64,000 nucleotides of DNA from Geoanaerobacter sp964528055 (GTDB lineage Bacteria > Desulfobacterota > Desulfuromonadia > Geobacterales > DSM-12255). Position 1 is the first letter of the stretch, and the number at the start of each line of letters is the position of its first letter. The notes beneath the pieces are model-generated. The model was not told the DNA's origin. It did not search any database and saw only the letters and a list, made by a program, of their open reading frames with translations. Shown here piece after piece: positions 24,376 through 33,418 of this stretch. The stretch is taken from assembly GCA_964528055.1 (NCBI GenBank), contig CAZGQM010000004.1:62001-126000 (forward strand), in the 5' to 3' direction. A program made the translations under genes and the position numbers.

Positions 24376-26784
24376 ATGTACGACTTTATTCATTTACGCA
24401 CCCATACCCGTTACACTCCCGGTACCGGCATCATTCAGCCCCGCGAACTGCTGGATTCTGTTCGGGAGCAGAACATGCGGGGTGTGGCAGTAACTGATCG
24501 TGCCACCCTGCACGGTGCTCTGGAGCTTTACGTTACCGAAACGAAGAACTGGCACCGCAACCGTCCGGACTTCAGGCCGATTAAGCCGATCATCGGATGT
24601 GAAATCAATGTTTCCTCTGGGGATCGCCTTGACAGTGATGCATCTAACCATCCACTGCTTCTCCTCTGCAGAAATAACACCGGATACCGCAACCTTGTAC
24701 GGCTGGTGAGCCATGCTCAGCTCGACACGCCTGAGCGACCGAGGATCGACCGGGAACTTCTTGCCCGTCATCATGATGGGTTGATTGCGCTCAGTGGGGG
24801 CAATAAGGGTGAAGTGCCGAGCCTGCTGCTGGCCGGAGACACAGACGGGGCACAAAAAGCAGCTGCCTTCTATCATGGGCTTTTCGATGCCGATTTCTAC
24901 TTCGAGCTGTTTCCCCCGAAAGATGAGCAGCAGAAGCGCCTTAACCGGCTGCTGGTAGACCTGTCGTTTGCTTTTCAACCAAAGAACGGCGGACCACTCC
25001 CCATAGTGGCTACAGGCGATTGCCGCTATCTGAACAAAGAGGACCGCCGTCTATGGGAGATTGCCACGTCCCTTGTAAAAGGAGAAACTGCTGAGGGTAA
25101 GATTTCTGGAGAGTGGCATCTGCAGAGCCCTGCAGAGATGGAAGAAATATTCCGCACCCTTCCCGATGCCCTCAACAATACAGTCTCCATAGCCGAACGG
25201 ATCGAAGTTGATCTCTCGGAACTGGAGTGGCAAAATCCGTCCTCATTCTGCCAACCTTTCAAGGATCTGCCGGAACCGGCGCGAATAGAACTCAAATCAT
25301 TTCTTGCCGGAAAGCCGGAGGATACCTGCATACGTTATCAGGAGCGGCTTGAGAAGGAACTCAACTACATCGCACAATCCGGATCTGAGGAAGATTTTCT
25401 TGTTCTGTACACCCTGCAGGAATTTGCCCAGGTTCTTAACCGCCTGCCAATCCGGGGGGGCGGCATCATGGGCGGTAGTCTCATCGCCCATCTTCTCGGA
25501 TTTGTCGCTCTTGATCCGGTGGCAGAGAATATTCCCTGCGAACGGTTCCTGCTGAAAAAGCAGGGGCATCCCTATATCTCCGTGGAAGTTTCCGAAGATA
25601 TTTTCAACCGGGTATATCCGATACTCTCCAAGCGTTACAATCCGAACGACTTTAAGATTGATTCCCGTGTTGCATGGGGCAGTGGTTTCAAATCGATTGA
25701 TTGCGAAGAACTGCTCAGAAAACTGGGGGTCATAATGGATATCAACCCGGAATGGGTTGATTACGTGATCATGTTCTACCGCAAAGTGAAAGAAGAAAAA
25801 GAGACCTTCCGCGATAATATATTTTCCTTACGGAATGTCTTAGATGAGTACGATCATTTCCTGGAGCCGATGAAAGTTAACGACCTGAACTTTGCCGACT
25901 ATCTTAAATTGGCCCTCCGGCTCGATCCGCTCATCCTCCAGCCAACAAGAGAGTCGCACCCCTGGAACGAGAACCTTGTGGTAACCGGCAATCCTCTGGT
26001 GGAAAACGTGCCGCTCTGTCTCGCCGAAGACGGCACTCTTCTGGTTCAGTCCAGCCACACCATTCTTAGGAAACTGGGGCTTCAACAGAACCTTAAAATC
26101 ATGGAGAACAAATTCCTCACCAAGGCTGAAAACATAATCCGGTCATCCAATCAGGAAGAAGACCCTTTCACTTTCTGGAACTCCTTGTCGCTTACAGACA
26201 ACCGTACTCTTGAACTGCTGCTGCAGGAGGAAGCTGGGTCAATCCCGGAACTTGCAGATTCAGGGGTCAGAGCATATCTGCAAAAGTTTCATCCGGAAAG
26301 TTTTAATGATCTGTGCGTCTTCCTGGCGGTGCTGTCCAACTGCGAAAAGGTACGTGGGTTGGATAAGATAGATTTCACCAACATGGAAAAGCTCATTCAG
26401 GCAAAATATGCCATATATGAAAGGCGCTTCATCTGCGAGGAGCTTTCTGATATATTTCTTCCCACTTACGGCGAACTGCTTCTCGATACCCAGGTGCACC
26501 GCTTGCTGGTCGATATTGGCGGATTTACGAATGAAGAAGCTCTCTGGGCATGGCGCGACCTGGGGAAGAAAAATCCTGAGATAACGAGGCCGCATTGTGA
26601 TCGTTTCTGCAATCACGCTGTACTGAAGGGGCTTACCAGAGAACAGGCTGAAGTGCTTTTCGAGATCATGGCCTATGGGCCATTTGTTTTAAGCAAAGGG
26701 TATATACAGCTTTGTGGTGAGATTATCTGGAAGTATTTGAGCATCAGCGGGGATTCAAGAAATGGCAGCGCTAACTCGTCGTAA
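24376..26784 (+). CDS. DnaE-like protein, catalytically dead DNA polymerase III alpha paralogue
   Basis: I start at ATG 24376, after GAAAGGAAAC and the upstream stop, giving 802 aa. The PHP domain (FIHLRTHTRYT, TDRATLHGALE, PIIGCEINV, LIALSGGNKGE) and the palm/fingers region follow bacterial DnaE closely, for example FLPTYGELLLDTQV (DnaE LEPTYGIILYQEQV) and DLGKKNPE (AMGKKKPE). The catalytic site is gone: the segment that holds PDFDxDF in DnaE reads HPYISVEVSED (near residue 400), and the third aspartate (FDFLGL) aligns with ILRKLGL. The tandem HhH, clamp-binding and OB parts are absent. It can hardly synthesise DNA; a structural, sensing or decoy role is more likely. Confidence 0.85.
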   Translation: MYDFIHLRTHTRYTPGTGIIQPRELLDSVREQNMRGVAVTDRATLHGALELYVTETKNWHRNRPDFRPIKPIIGCEINVSSGDRLDSDASNHPLLLLCRNNTGYRNLVRLVSHAQLDTPERPRIDRELLARHHDGLIALSGGNKGEVPSLLLAGDTDGAQKAAAFYHGLFDADFYFELFPPKDEQQKRLNRLLVDLSFAFQPKNGGPLPIVATGDCRYLNKEDRRLWEIATSLVKGETAEGKISGEWHLQSPAEMEEIFRTLPDALNNTVSIAERIEVDLSELEWQNPSSFCQPFKDLPEPARIELKSFLAGKPEDTCIRYQERLEKELNYIAQSGSEEDFLVLYTLQEFAQVLNRLPIRGGGIMGGSLIAHLLGFVALDPVAENIPCERFLLKKQGHPYISVEVSEDIFNRVYPILSKRYNPNDFKIDSRVAWGSGFKSIDCEELLRKLGVIMDINPEWVDYVIMFYRKVKEEKETFRDNIFSLRNVLDEYDHFLEPMKVNDLNFADYLKLALRLDPLILQPTRESHPWNENLVVTGNPLVENVPLCLAEDGTLLVQSSHTILRKLGLQQNLKIMENKFLTKAENIIRSSNQEEDPFTFWNSLSLTDNRTLELLLQEEAGSIPELADSGVRAYLQKFHPESFNDLCVFLAVLSNCEKVRGLDKIDFTNMEKLIQAKYAIYERRFICEELSDIFLPTYGELLLDTQVHRLLVDIGGFTNEEALWAWRDLGKKNPEITRPHCDRFCNHAVLKGLTREQAEVLFEIMAYGPFVLSKGYIQLCGEIIWKYLSISGDSRNGSANSS

Positions 26785-26817
26785 GAGGTCTAATATTCAC
26801 TTGCACCTGCCAGCACA

Positions 26818-27153
26818 AAATGTATCATCGATAACGGTGTGCGCAAAGCACTGATAAACAACTTCAATCCGATTGATCTGCGCAACGATATCGGTGAACT
26901 CTGGGAAAACTACCTGGTCATCGAGCGGCTGAAGCGGCAGGAGTATCTGCGGGAACCGGCAAACAACTATTTCTGGCGGACTTACACGAAAAAAGAGTTG
27001 GATCTGGTCGAGGAGAGAAACGGTAAGCTATATGGGTATGAGATGAAATGGGGGAAGGCAAAACCCCGGCCGCCGAAGGAGTGGGTGACTGCCTATCCTG
27101 ATGCTACTTGGGAGTTGATTAACCGGGAGAATTACATGGGGTTCATTTCATAG
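26818..27153 (+). pseudogene. C-terminal fragment of an AAA_14/DUF4143 ATPase
   Basis: Homology runs from KCIIDNGVRKAL through NFNPIDLRNDIGELWENYLV and TYTKKELDLVEE to the stop. This is the standard C-terminal third of the DUF4143 ATPase family, whose Walker motifs lie about 250 residues further upstream. The similarity begins before the first in-frame start codon (GTG 26839) and nothing matches upstream, so the gene is a truncated remnant. It marks a recombination junction at the right edge of the wall/pseudo-replicase operon. Confidence 0.8.
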
Positions 27154-27180
27154 GATGGCGGTTTGTTGTTAAATTGGAAT

Positions 27181-27288
27181 CTACATTTTAGCGCTAATAC
27201 CACCAATGTAACTGATGGTGCCAACAGGAGCATTTATATCAGCAGTGATTACAGCAGAATCAAATTTTCTGGGAAATAAATTACTATC
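27181..27288 (-). other. Possible gene remnant beside the radical SAM cluster
   Basis: On the minus strand 35 codons without a start read NLFPRKFDSAVITADINAPV and on to a stop. The residue pattern looks protein-like, but I cannot name the family, and the opposite strand is also open here. It lies 20 bp past the end of the asparagine-synthetase-like gene and has no ribosome-binding site, so it is not a convincing precursor peptide. Confidence 0.2.
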
Positions 27289-27307
27289 TCAGCAGTAAGA
27301 CTCAGGC

Positions 27308-29143
27308 TCAGCACTCCAGATCAAATGGATCAATATAAGCTGAAGCTTCCAGACCCAAGTATTTTATGGAGCCCAATAAGGTGATAACCCTCAGTTGACT
27401 ACAAACCTCGCCCCACTCCATAGCCGCATTAGCAAACAATAAAATGTCTGGATGTCGCTCTAGTAAAAAAATGTGATCGTCGAAGTACTCACTCAAACCG
27501 GCATTGAGGAACTTGTTGCGGTTTAACCAGTAAACATAAGGATGACGCGATGGTTCTGGTGCCTCAGATGAAATCATCTTTAAAAATAGCTTTCTGACCT
27601 TTACAGGAATGCTTTTCGGTGGGATGGGAGTACCCCATAACACAGGTCTCATCCCCGTGCCCTCCCAAACAAATTTAGTGGCCTCTGGAATCGACTGTTT
27701 TAACCAGTCCAAGTAAAAGCGATAATTTTCGCGGAATTTGGACGGCACTTCGAAAGAGGCTTCAAGAACATCCTTGTTAAGAAAAGGTGATGCAGTATTT
27801 GTAAACTGAGAAGCTCCAAGATTACTTTGTAATATACCATTCAAGCCCCTGTTTTTGAATACAACAGATTCAGCACTAGATGAATTAAAAGACGCAAGTG
27901 ACTTAAAATCAGTAATAGCGTTAAAAAAGCCTGTAGCCTTCTCTTTGTACCTGCTATTCATAATACGAATATTTTTGGGGTTCAACCTTGTCGCAATTTC
28001 TATTCCATTTGAAAATTTATTATTACCACAATAAATACCACCAATTACTGCATCCCCTAACAAGCCAGTGTGTAATAACCCGAATTTTTCCCAAGTCAAA
28101 AAAGAAAAGACATGTAAGCTATGGGCAATGGGCCTGAAGGTAGTCATTCCTTCTGTACTGGCTATTGCCTTATCAATATCAAGAAGGTAGTCGCCACCAT
28201 CAAGACTAAAGTAGATATACCCGCAATTACAGTAGGCCGAAATCTTTTTTGCAATTATCTCCTCAAGATAACCACTTTGTGAATAACATATTGTTTTTAT
28301 GCCCTTAATTCCAAGACTAGTAGCATAAAACAAGCAAGATCTAGAGTCTAATCCGCCACTCAAAGTTGCAATGTGAGAACGATGATATTCAGTATCCTTT
28401 TCATATTCAAGAGCAACTGCCGATTTAAACCGATCTATTAATAAATTGACTGATTCTTTATATGATCGATATGTTTCTAAACCACTTACATCTAGTAACT
28501 GAAGTCCCTGCCAGTATAAATTTGACTTAATTATTAAATTGTTATTGGTTTGTGAAATAGACTGGATAGTAGCACTAGATATTTTTTCGACTGATTCAAT
28601 CAAAGTAGAATTATCAACCATAAAGCCATACGCCAGTAGGCAATATGAACCATATGTAGAAAGATTTAATGGCAAGTTTGCACGTCTAATTGATATTGCA
28701 AGGTTTTTAAGACTGGTATCGACAAAAAAACCATTCGCATGTGAATATATATACACCGGTCGACTACCAACATGATCGGTAAAAACATTTAGGATACAGT
28801 TATTTATATCGTAGATAAAGCCACAAAATGACCCGTTTAACTCGTGTAAGAATTGCGGTAATCCATGTGAGGAGGTCCGAGATAAAAATAAAGTTGGCCA
28901 TTCAATACCGGCATATTTATTCAATATTTCTTTTTTGTTGTGTACCAATCCGCAGAAAGTTACTATTTTACCTGCCTCTTCAAGTCGAAATGAATCACTA
29001 ATTATATGTTCATCAATTTTATATAAAAGTTCAATTCTTCCATATGCACTAAAAGGCCAGTTGGCAGAATGTAGTGATACGGTTTCGGAAAATCTATTAA
29101 TATCCTGCGGCGTCTTCTGTAGTCGAATGCTAAAACTCGACAT
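27308..29143 (-). CDS. Asparagine-synthetase-like ligase, glutaminase-dead
   Basis: The C-terminal half has the ATP-pyrophosphatase loop LSGGLDSR (near residue 262) and the later GLLGDAVIGG motif of asparagine synthetases. The N-terminal half keeps the beta-sandwich fold pattern (FCGFIYD, VFTDHVGSRPVYIY) but starts MSSFS, so the N-terminal catalytic cysteine for glutamine hydrolysis is missing. Such proteins activate a carboxylate with ATP and form amides, as in lasso-peptide macrocyclisation or beta-lactam synthetase. Here it is the last gene of a minus-strand cluster with several radical SAM enzymes and probably performs the final condensation. The gene is A+T-rich like its partners. Confidence 0.85.
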   Translation of the reverse strand: MSSFSIRLQKTPQDINRFSETVSLHSANWPFSAYGRIELLYKIDEHIISDSFRLEEAGKIVTFCGLVHNKKEILNKYAGIEWPTLFLSRTSSHGLPQFLHELNGSFCGFIYDINNCILNVFTDHVGSRPVYIYSHANGFFVDTSLKNLAISIRRANLPLNLSTYGSYCLLAYGFMVDNSTLIESVEKISSATIQSISQTNNNLIIKSNLYWQGLQLLDVSGLETYRSYKESVNLLIDRFKSAVALEYEKDTEYHRSHIATLSGGLDSRSCLFYATSLGIKGIKTICYSQSGYLEEIIAKKISAYCNCGYIYFSLDGGDYLLDIDKAIASTEGMTTFRPIAHSLHVFSFLTWEKFGLLHTGLLGDAVIGGIYCGNNKFSNGIEIATRLNPKNIRIMNSRYKEKATGFFNAITDFKSLASFNSSSAESVVFKNRGLNGILQSNLGASQFTNTASPFLNKDVLEASFEVPSKFRENYRFYLDWLKQSIPEATKFVWEGTGMRPVLWGTPIPPKSIPVKVRKLFLKMISSEAPEPSRHPYVYWLNRNKFLNAGLSEYFDDHIFLLERHPDILLFANAAMEWGEVCSQLRVITLLGSIKYLGLEASAYIDPFDLEC

Positions 29144-29158
29144 TACCCCTCCGAGGCA

Positions 29159-29881
29159 CTATAAGTCAGGGAAAATATTATGCAGGTAACCAGGCACTTC
29201 GAGTCCAATTTCATTTACAAGATGCAGGTCAAGTTCAGCGCCATCATCACCCCAATAGTAGAGAGGCAAAGCGTTTATTTTGGTGCCTTCAATTACAGAA
29301 TTTCCACCGTTTACAAAAAGAGTAAATGGAGTTGTAGTCTGGACAGTGGCATACAACGCTGACACTACTCCATGCAGGTCATCGTGAATAGAAGGACGTG
29401 TAAACTCTTTGTTGCTTCCATCTTGGCAATAAATACTTGGCAGGAGTCCGATAAAGGATTTGACGTTACTTGAGAAAATATACCCAACTCGTTTTGTAGT
29501 TGTCGGTAACGCCATTCGCAAATCAAATGTTTCCAAAACTCTTGGCAGAGTAAAATTTTTACCATTATAACAGTAGTGTACTATCTCACTTTCGAGATCG
29601 AGGTCTAGTACATTCACGTTTGGCACTGAAAATCCGGCCTTTTGTAAATTGTTTTTCAAATGTCCTCCAGCACATTCGATTATTGATACAGTGCACCCTT
29701 TACTTATAAGAAAAGATACTAAGTGATAGAGAATTGTAATATCAGTTTTAGGGCTATTGAAATATGGCAATCCAGAAAAATTAACTTTAATTGCCACGTT
29801 AATATCATGATAATTTTTTATATGAAAATGCCTGTTAAGCTGGCATATTAACTCGTTGATTGTTTTAGAAAGATTATACAT
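29159..29881 (-). CDS. DUF362 family protein, 240 aa
   Basis: The pattern VAIKVNFSGLP near the N-terminus, SIIECAGGH in the middle and the region RPSIHDDLHGVVSALY correspond to the DUF362 fold (iron-sulfur associated proteins of unknown reaction). This copy has no ferredoxin-like cysteine cluster. It lies between the fused radical SAM gene and the asparagine-synthetase-like gene with gaps of about 15 bp, so it belongs to the same pathway. A redox, dehydration or metal-handling step is conceivable; nothing specific can be read from the sequence. Confidence 0.7.
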   Translation of the reverse strand: MYNLSKTINELICQLNRHFHIKNYHDINVAIKVNFSGLPYFNSPKTDITILYHLVSFLISKGCTVSIIECAGGHLKNNLQKAGFSVPNVNVLDLDLESEIVHYCYNGKNFTLPRVLETFDLRMALPTTTKRVGYIFSSNVKSFIGLLPSIYCQDGSNKEFTRPSIHDDLHGVVSALYATVQTTTPFTLFVNGGNSVIEGTKINALPLYYWGDDGAELDLHLVNEIGLEVPGYLHNIFPDL

Positions 29882-29897
29882 TCAATGCTCCGCTAAG

Positions 29898-32303
29898 CTA
29901 CTTTGATGCCCAACTAGTCATGGGCATCAATAATGAATGTTTCCCAGAATATTTAGACTGCCTAAATCCGTTGATAACCAATTTTAACCTATCTTCAAAG
30001 TCTTCTACATCACCCGCCCTTAGTGTCCATCTACATGGTGCAATCGCGCCATTGTTCAATAGAAAAATATCGTAAAGCCCTTCGTGACATGGTAGGTGTG
30101 TGCAATTTCTACAGATTCCATCATTGTCATACCGTCCACCACGCTTAAGATTTTTTACAGTGACATGTATGCCTTTTACTTTATATATGGGGACGGGAAT
30201 ACCATAATATCGAGCGTAAGTATGAACGAGAACCTCGGAAGCCGATTCACGAATTTCATTCTCAACACCATCCATCGCTTGATGAATGGTGTTCCAGTTC
30301 CCAAAAGGTGCCGGAACAGAAGCAACTTCCTGAAGTTTTAAATCACAGTCTAGTTCTGCGCAAAAGTCGACAATATCTCCAATTTCATGAACATTGAGTT
30401 TTGTGACCACAGTGTTGATTCGCATTAGAAGTCCCAGTTCTTTTAGAGTTCTGATTCCTTCAATGGCATCAGCGAGAAACTGTCTTGGGCTATTGTTCAA
30501 CTTCTCAAAAGTGTCTGGATTAACAGTGTCTAGACTAACAGCAAAATGCAGGTTTTTATTTGGTCGGAAGAGCCAATCTATATTTTTGCAAACTAAAGTT
30601 CCATTTGTATTCACTAGTACATCCATCTCAGAGTCAGCCAAAAAACGTATCATTTCACCGAAATTCTGATTCAAAAAGGGCTCTCCGCCCGTAATTCGTA
30701 CTTTTTTAACACCGTTTCTCTTTGCCATCATGACGTACTCAACAAAGTCCATCAAAGCAAACTCATTTTGATCAGCACAAATAGTGTTTTCTCCACCTGT
30801 TCCGCAATAGAGACATTTCAAGTTGCACTTCCCGGTTATTGGAATTGATATAAATGGCACAACATAATCTTTGTCTATTGTTTGCAGAACATATTCAGAT
30901 ACATCACGTTGCTTTGATATTTGTAATGAGTTATTAAAATGGCTCCGATGATGGCTTCTAGAAACGGCAGGTGATCTATTTAGGCTTGCATTGGTCATTT
31001 TAAAGGACTCTCCTCTTAATTTACTAAAATTAGATACAAGATTTATTGTGTCAAACTGATCGGATCTTTTTCCTCTTGCCGGCAGCAATGTTTCCCAATG
31101 ACGTTTAGAATTCGTTCCAAAGAGAATATCCGCATCAGGTGATCCCCATCTAGGTGAATATAATATTGGGATAAAAGGAAGCTTTTCCTTTTGCAAGCAA
31201 TGAATCGTTCTATTCATTGTCTCTAGAGTTTCATTAGGCAACCCTAGCATTAAAAAACATCCCGGGGTTATTCCAGCTGCTTTTGTGATGGCAATAGCAT
31301 TTTCAACTTTATTGACAGTTATACCCTTACCAATAATGTCCAAAATATCATTATTGAACGTTTCTACACCGTACTGAATAGTGATGCATCCAGCCTTTTT
31401 CATGGAAATAAGCAATTCGTTATCCACCAAATCACAACGAGTCTGGCAAATCCACGGAACTCGAATTGATGCTGACTGTAATAACTCGCATAAATCTAAG
31501 CACCATTGTCGATTGACAGTAAAGTTCGGATCTAAAAAAAAGAGCCTGTTAATATCCTTTCTTCCCGACAAGTATTGATATTCTCTAAACACTGACATTG
31601 GGTTTCTATGTCGAACTGTTTTCCCCCAAAAGTTATAGCAAAATGAGCACGAATATGAACAACCACGACTCCCCAGAATTACGCCCCAGCCACTAAGCCG
31701 CTCATAGTGGCCATCCATATTCAATTGATAACCAAAATAGCTTTGAAAAGATGCTAAATGCCACGCAGGTGTATCATTGAAGTCACAAAATGAAGGGGCT
31801 GAAACACATTCCTCAACATATGATTGCTTTATCTCATCATCATATTTGTAATAAATATTTGGTACTATAGAAAGTTCTTGTTTTGTACGTATAGCTTCAA
31901 GCAATAGAGGAACTGTTAACTCAACCTCTCCACAAACAACACTATCTGCATCGCACTCCTGAAGTAATATGTTGCTGAAGACAGTTGCATGTGCTCCAAC
32001 AATTGTGATGTGTGCATGGGCATTTTGTTTTTTTATGGCATTTACAGTAAAAATTGAATACTGCAACCGATAGTCAAAATGATACATTTGTGTGATGTCG
32101 TATGGACTAGTAGAAACTACTATTACATCAGCGTTAGTCGTGAATATTTTCAGTTCATGAACTGCTTTACGTTCAACTCTATTATCTAAAATTGAAATTT
32201 GGTATGAACTACCAAGGTTGGCGGCAATCCCGTACAGACAGAGCGGAGGCTGTAAAAAGGTATTAGACCGAGCAAAATCTGGAACTAAAAGAAGTACTCT
32301 CAT
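29898..32303 (-). CDS. Fusion of a B12-binding radical SAM protein and a MoaA-like radical SAM protein
   Basis: Residues 1-140 form a cobalamin-binding Rossmann domain of the radical SAM B12 class. The first radical SAM domain has the cluster motif CSYSCSFC near 215. After a linker around residue 420-470 a second radical SAM domain begins (GKCNLKCLYCG near 495, then ITGGEPFL) and ends in a MoaA-style auxiliary cluster region (CRNCTHLPCHEGLY and IAPCRW). Two complete radical SAM units on one chain are uncommon. B12 units typically methylate or rearrange unreactive carbons, and SPASM/MoaA-like units modify peptides or cyclise. A frameshifted pair can be excluded because the frame is continuous. 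Confidence 0.88.
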   Translation of the reverse strand: MRVLLLVPDFARSNTFLQPPLCLYGIAANLGSSYQISILDNRVERKAVHELKIFTTNADVIVVSTSPYDITQMYHFDYRLQYSIFTVNAIKKQNAHAHITIVGAHATVFSNILLQECDADSVVCGEVELTVPLLLEAIRTKQELSIVPNIYYKYDDEIKQSYVEECVSAPSFCDFNDTPAWHLASFQSYFGYQLNMDGHYERLSGWGVILGSRGCSYSCSFCYNFWGKTVRHRNPMSVFREYQYLSGRKDINRLFFLDPNFTVNRQWCLDLCELLQSASIRVPWICQTRCDLVDNELLISMKKAGCITIQYGVETFNNDILDIIGKGITVNKVENAIAITKAAGITPGCFLMLGLPNETLETMNRTIHCLQKEKLPFIPILYSPRWGSPDADILFGTNSKRHWETLLPARGKRSDQFDTINLVSNFSKLRGESFKMTNASLNRSPAVSRSHHRSHFNNSLQISKQRDVSEYVLQTIDKDYVVPFISIPITGKCNLKCLYCGTGGENTICADQNEFALMDFVEYVMMAKRNGVKKVRITGGEPFLNQNFGEMIRFLADSEMDVLVNTNGTLVCKNIDWLFRPNKNLHFAVSLDTVNPDTFEKLNNSPRQFLADAIEGIRTLKELGLLMRINTVVTKLNVHEIGDIVDFCAELDCDLKLQEVASVPAPFGNWNTIHQAMDGVENEIRESASEVLVHTYARYYGIPVPIYKVKGIHVTVKNLKRGGRYDNDGICRNCTHLPCHEGLYDIFLLNNGAIAPCRWTLRAGDVEDFEDRLKLVINGFRQSKYSGKHSLLMPMTSWASK

Positions 32304-32320
32304 TCTTGGTCACTTCACGT

Positions 32321-33418
32321 TCAAATCGCTATTTTTTGAGGATTATACTCAAGCCATTTTTGCCCTGAAAAGCTGCGGACACCAATATAATCACCTTGTC
32401 GCCCGATGAAACTACTGTTATTTAAAGGACATTTACCGAATGGAGTATCAAGAACATAAGTAGGTAAAGCTAAACCTGAAATGTTTCCTCGAAGTTGGTC
32501 AAAAAGGCCAATGCCACGTTCAATTTCCACAATAAAATGACTTGTCTGCTTTAGTGACTGAGCTTGGTAAACGTAGTATGGTCGCACCCGACACTCTAGT
32601 AGCTTCATACACAACTCTTTAAGAGTAAAATAGTCATCATTAACACCTTTCAACAATACTGACTGATTATTAACCATAATCCCATTATTAACCAGCGTTT
32701 GTACTGCATGTACAGCATCACTAGTGATTTCACGTGGATGATTGAATTGCGTATTCACAAAAATCGGATTAAATTTTGTCAGCATTTTAGCCAACTTTTG
32801 GGTGATCCGAGAAGGGCAATTTACCAAACTGCGGGTTCCAATTCTTAATATACGTATATGCTCAATTCTACTGAGTCTTGAAAGATATATCTCAAGTGCC
32901 TCGTCAGGCATTGTCAGGGGATCTCCCCCTGTTAAAAGTACATCCTCTATGCATCGATTACTAGCTATGAACGAGACAACTTCGTCAAAGTTTTCTTTTG
33001 ACATAACTCCCTTGCCACAACCCACTAACCTACGCCGAAGACAATATCTGCAGTAGGTAAAACATTCATCAGTAATAATAATAGCGACTCTATTAGGGTA
33101 AACATGAATTAGGTTCTTTACAGGTGAATTACCTAACTCATTTAATGGATCGTCAGATCCAGAAGAATCGCTTAGTTCATTTTCAGATGGGATTACTTGT
33201 TTTTGTAATGGGTCACTGTTACATTCAATATTAAAGAGTGAAAGATAATAATCTGTAACCTTCCACGGTAATTTTGTTTCGAACCGTTCTAGCGAGGCCA
33301 TTGTGTCCTTAGATAAATTACGGCCTAATATCAGTGATTCAACTCTTGTGTAGCTCGTCGGTATATACGAATCGATCATCTTATTATTTAAAGATTCTTT
33401 CGGATATTTTGTAAGCAC
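32321..33418 (-). CDS. Lysine 2,3-aminomutase (KamA)-family radical SAM enzyme
   Basis: The cluster motif CFTYCRYCLRRR (near residue 120) and LTGGDPLTMPDEAL are diagnostic of the lysine/glutamate 2,3-aminomutase family. The PLP lysine motif of that family (GGGGKIPL) aligns with FGKCPLNN near residue 326, so the lysine is kept. The enzyme probably moves an alpha-amino group to the beta position, giving a beta-amino acid. The length (365) is slightly below that of classical KamA (about 415). The frame begins at GTG 33418, overlapping the upstream gene by 35 bp; an ATG at 33379 just past that stop is an equally possible start. Confidence 0.88.
   Translation of the reverse strand: MLTKYPKESLNNKMIDSYIPTSYTRVESLILGRNLSKDTMASLERFETKLPWKVTDYYLSLFNIECNSDPLQKQVIPSENELSDSSGSDDPLNELGNSPVKNLIHVYPNRVAIIITDECFTYCRYCLRRRLVGCGKGVMSKENFDEVVSFIASNRCIEDVLLTGGDPLTMPDEALEIYLSRLSRIEHIRILRIGTRSLVNCPSRITQKLAKMLTKFNPIFVNTQFNHPREITSDAVHAVQTLVNNGIMVNNQSVLLKGVNDDYFTLKELCMKLLECRVRPYYVYQAQSLKQTSHFIVEIERGIGLFDQLRGNISGLALPTYVLDTPFGKCPLNNSSFIGRQGDYIGVRSFSGQKWLEYNPQKIAI

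Noticed and set aside
27160..27307. Possible precursor peptide gene for the radical SAM cluster
   Set aside because: The open stretch has no start codon with a ribosome-binding site and no core-peptide features such as Cys, Gly or Ser repeats.
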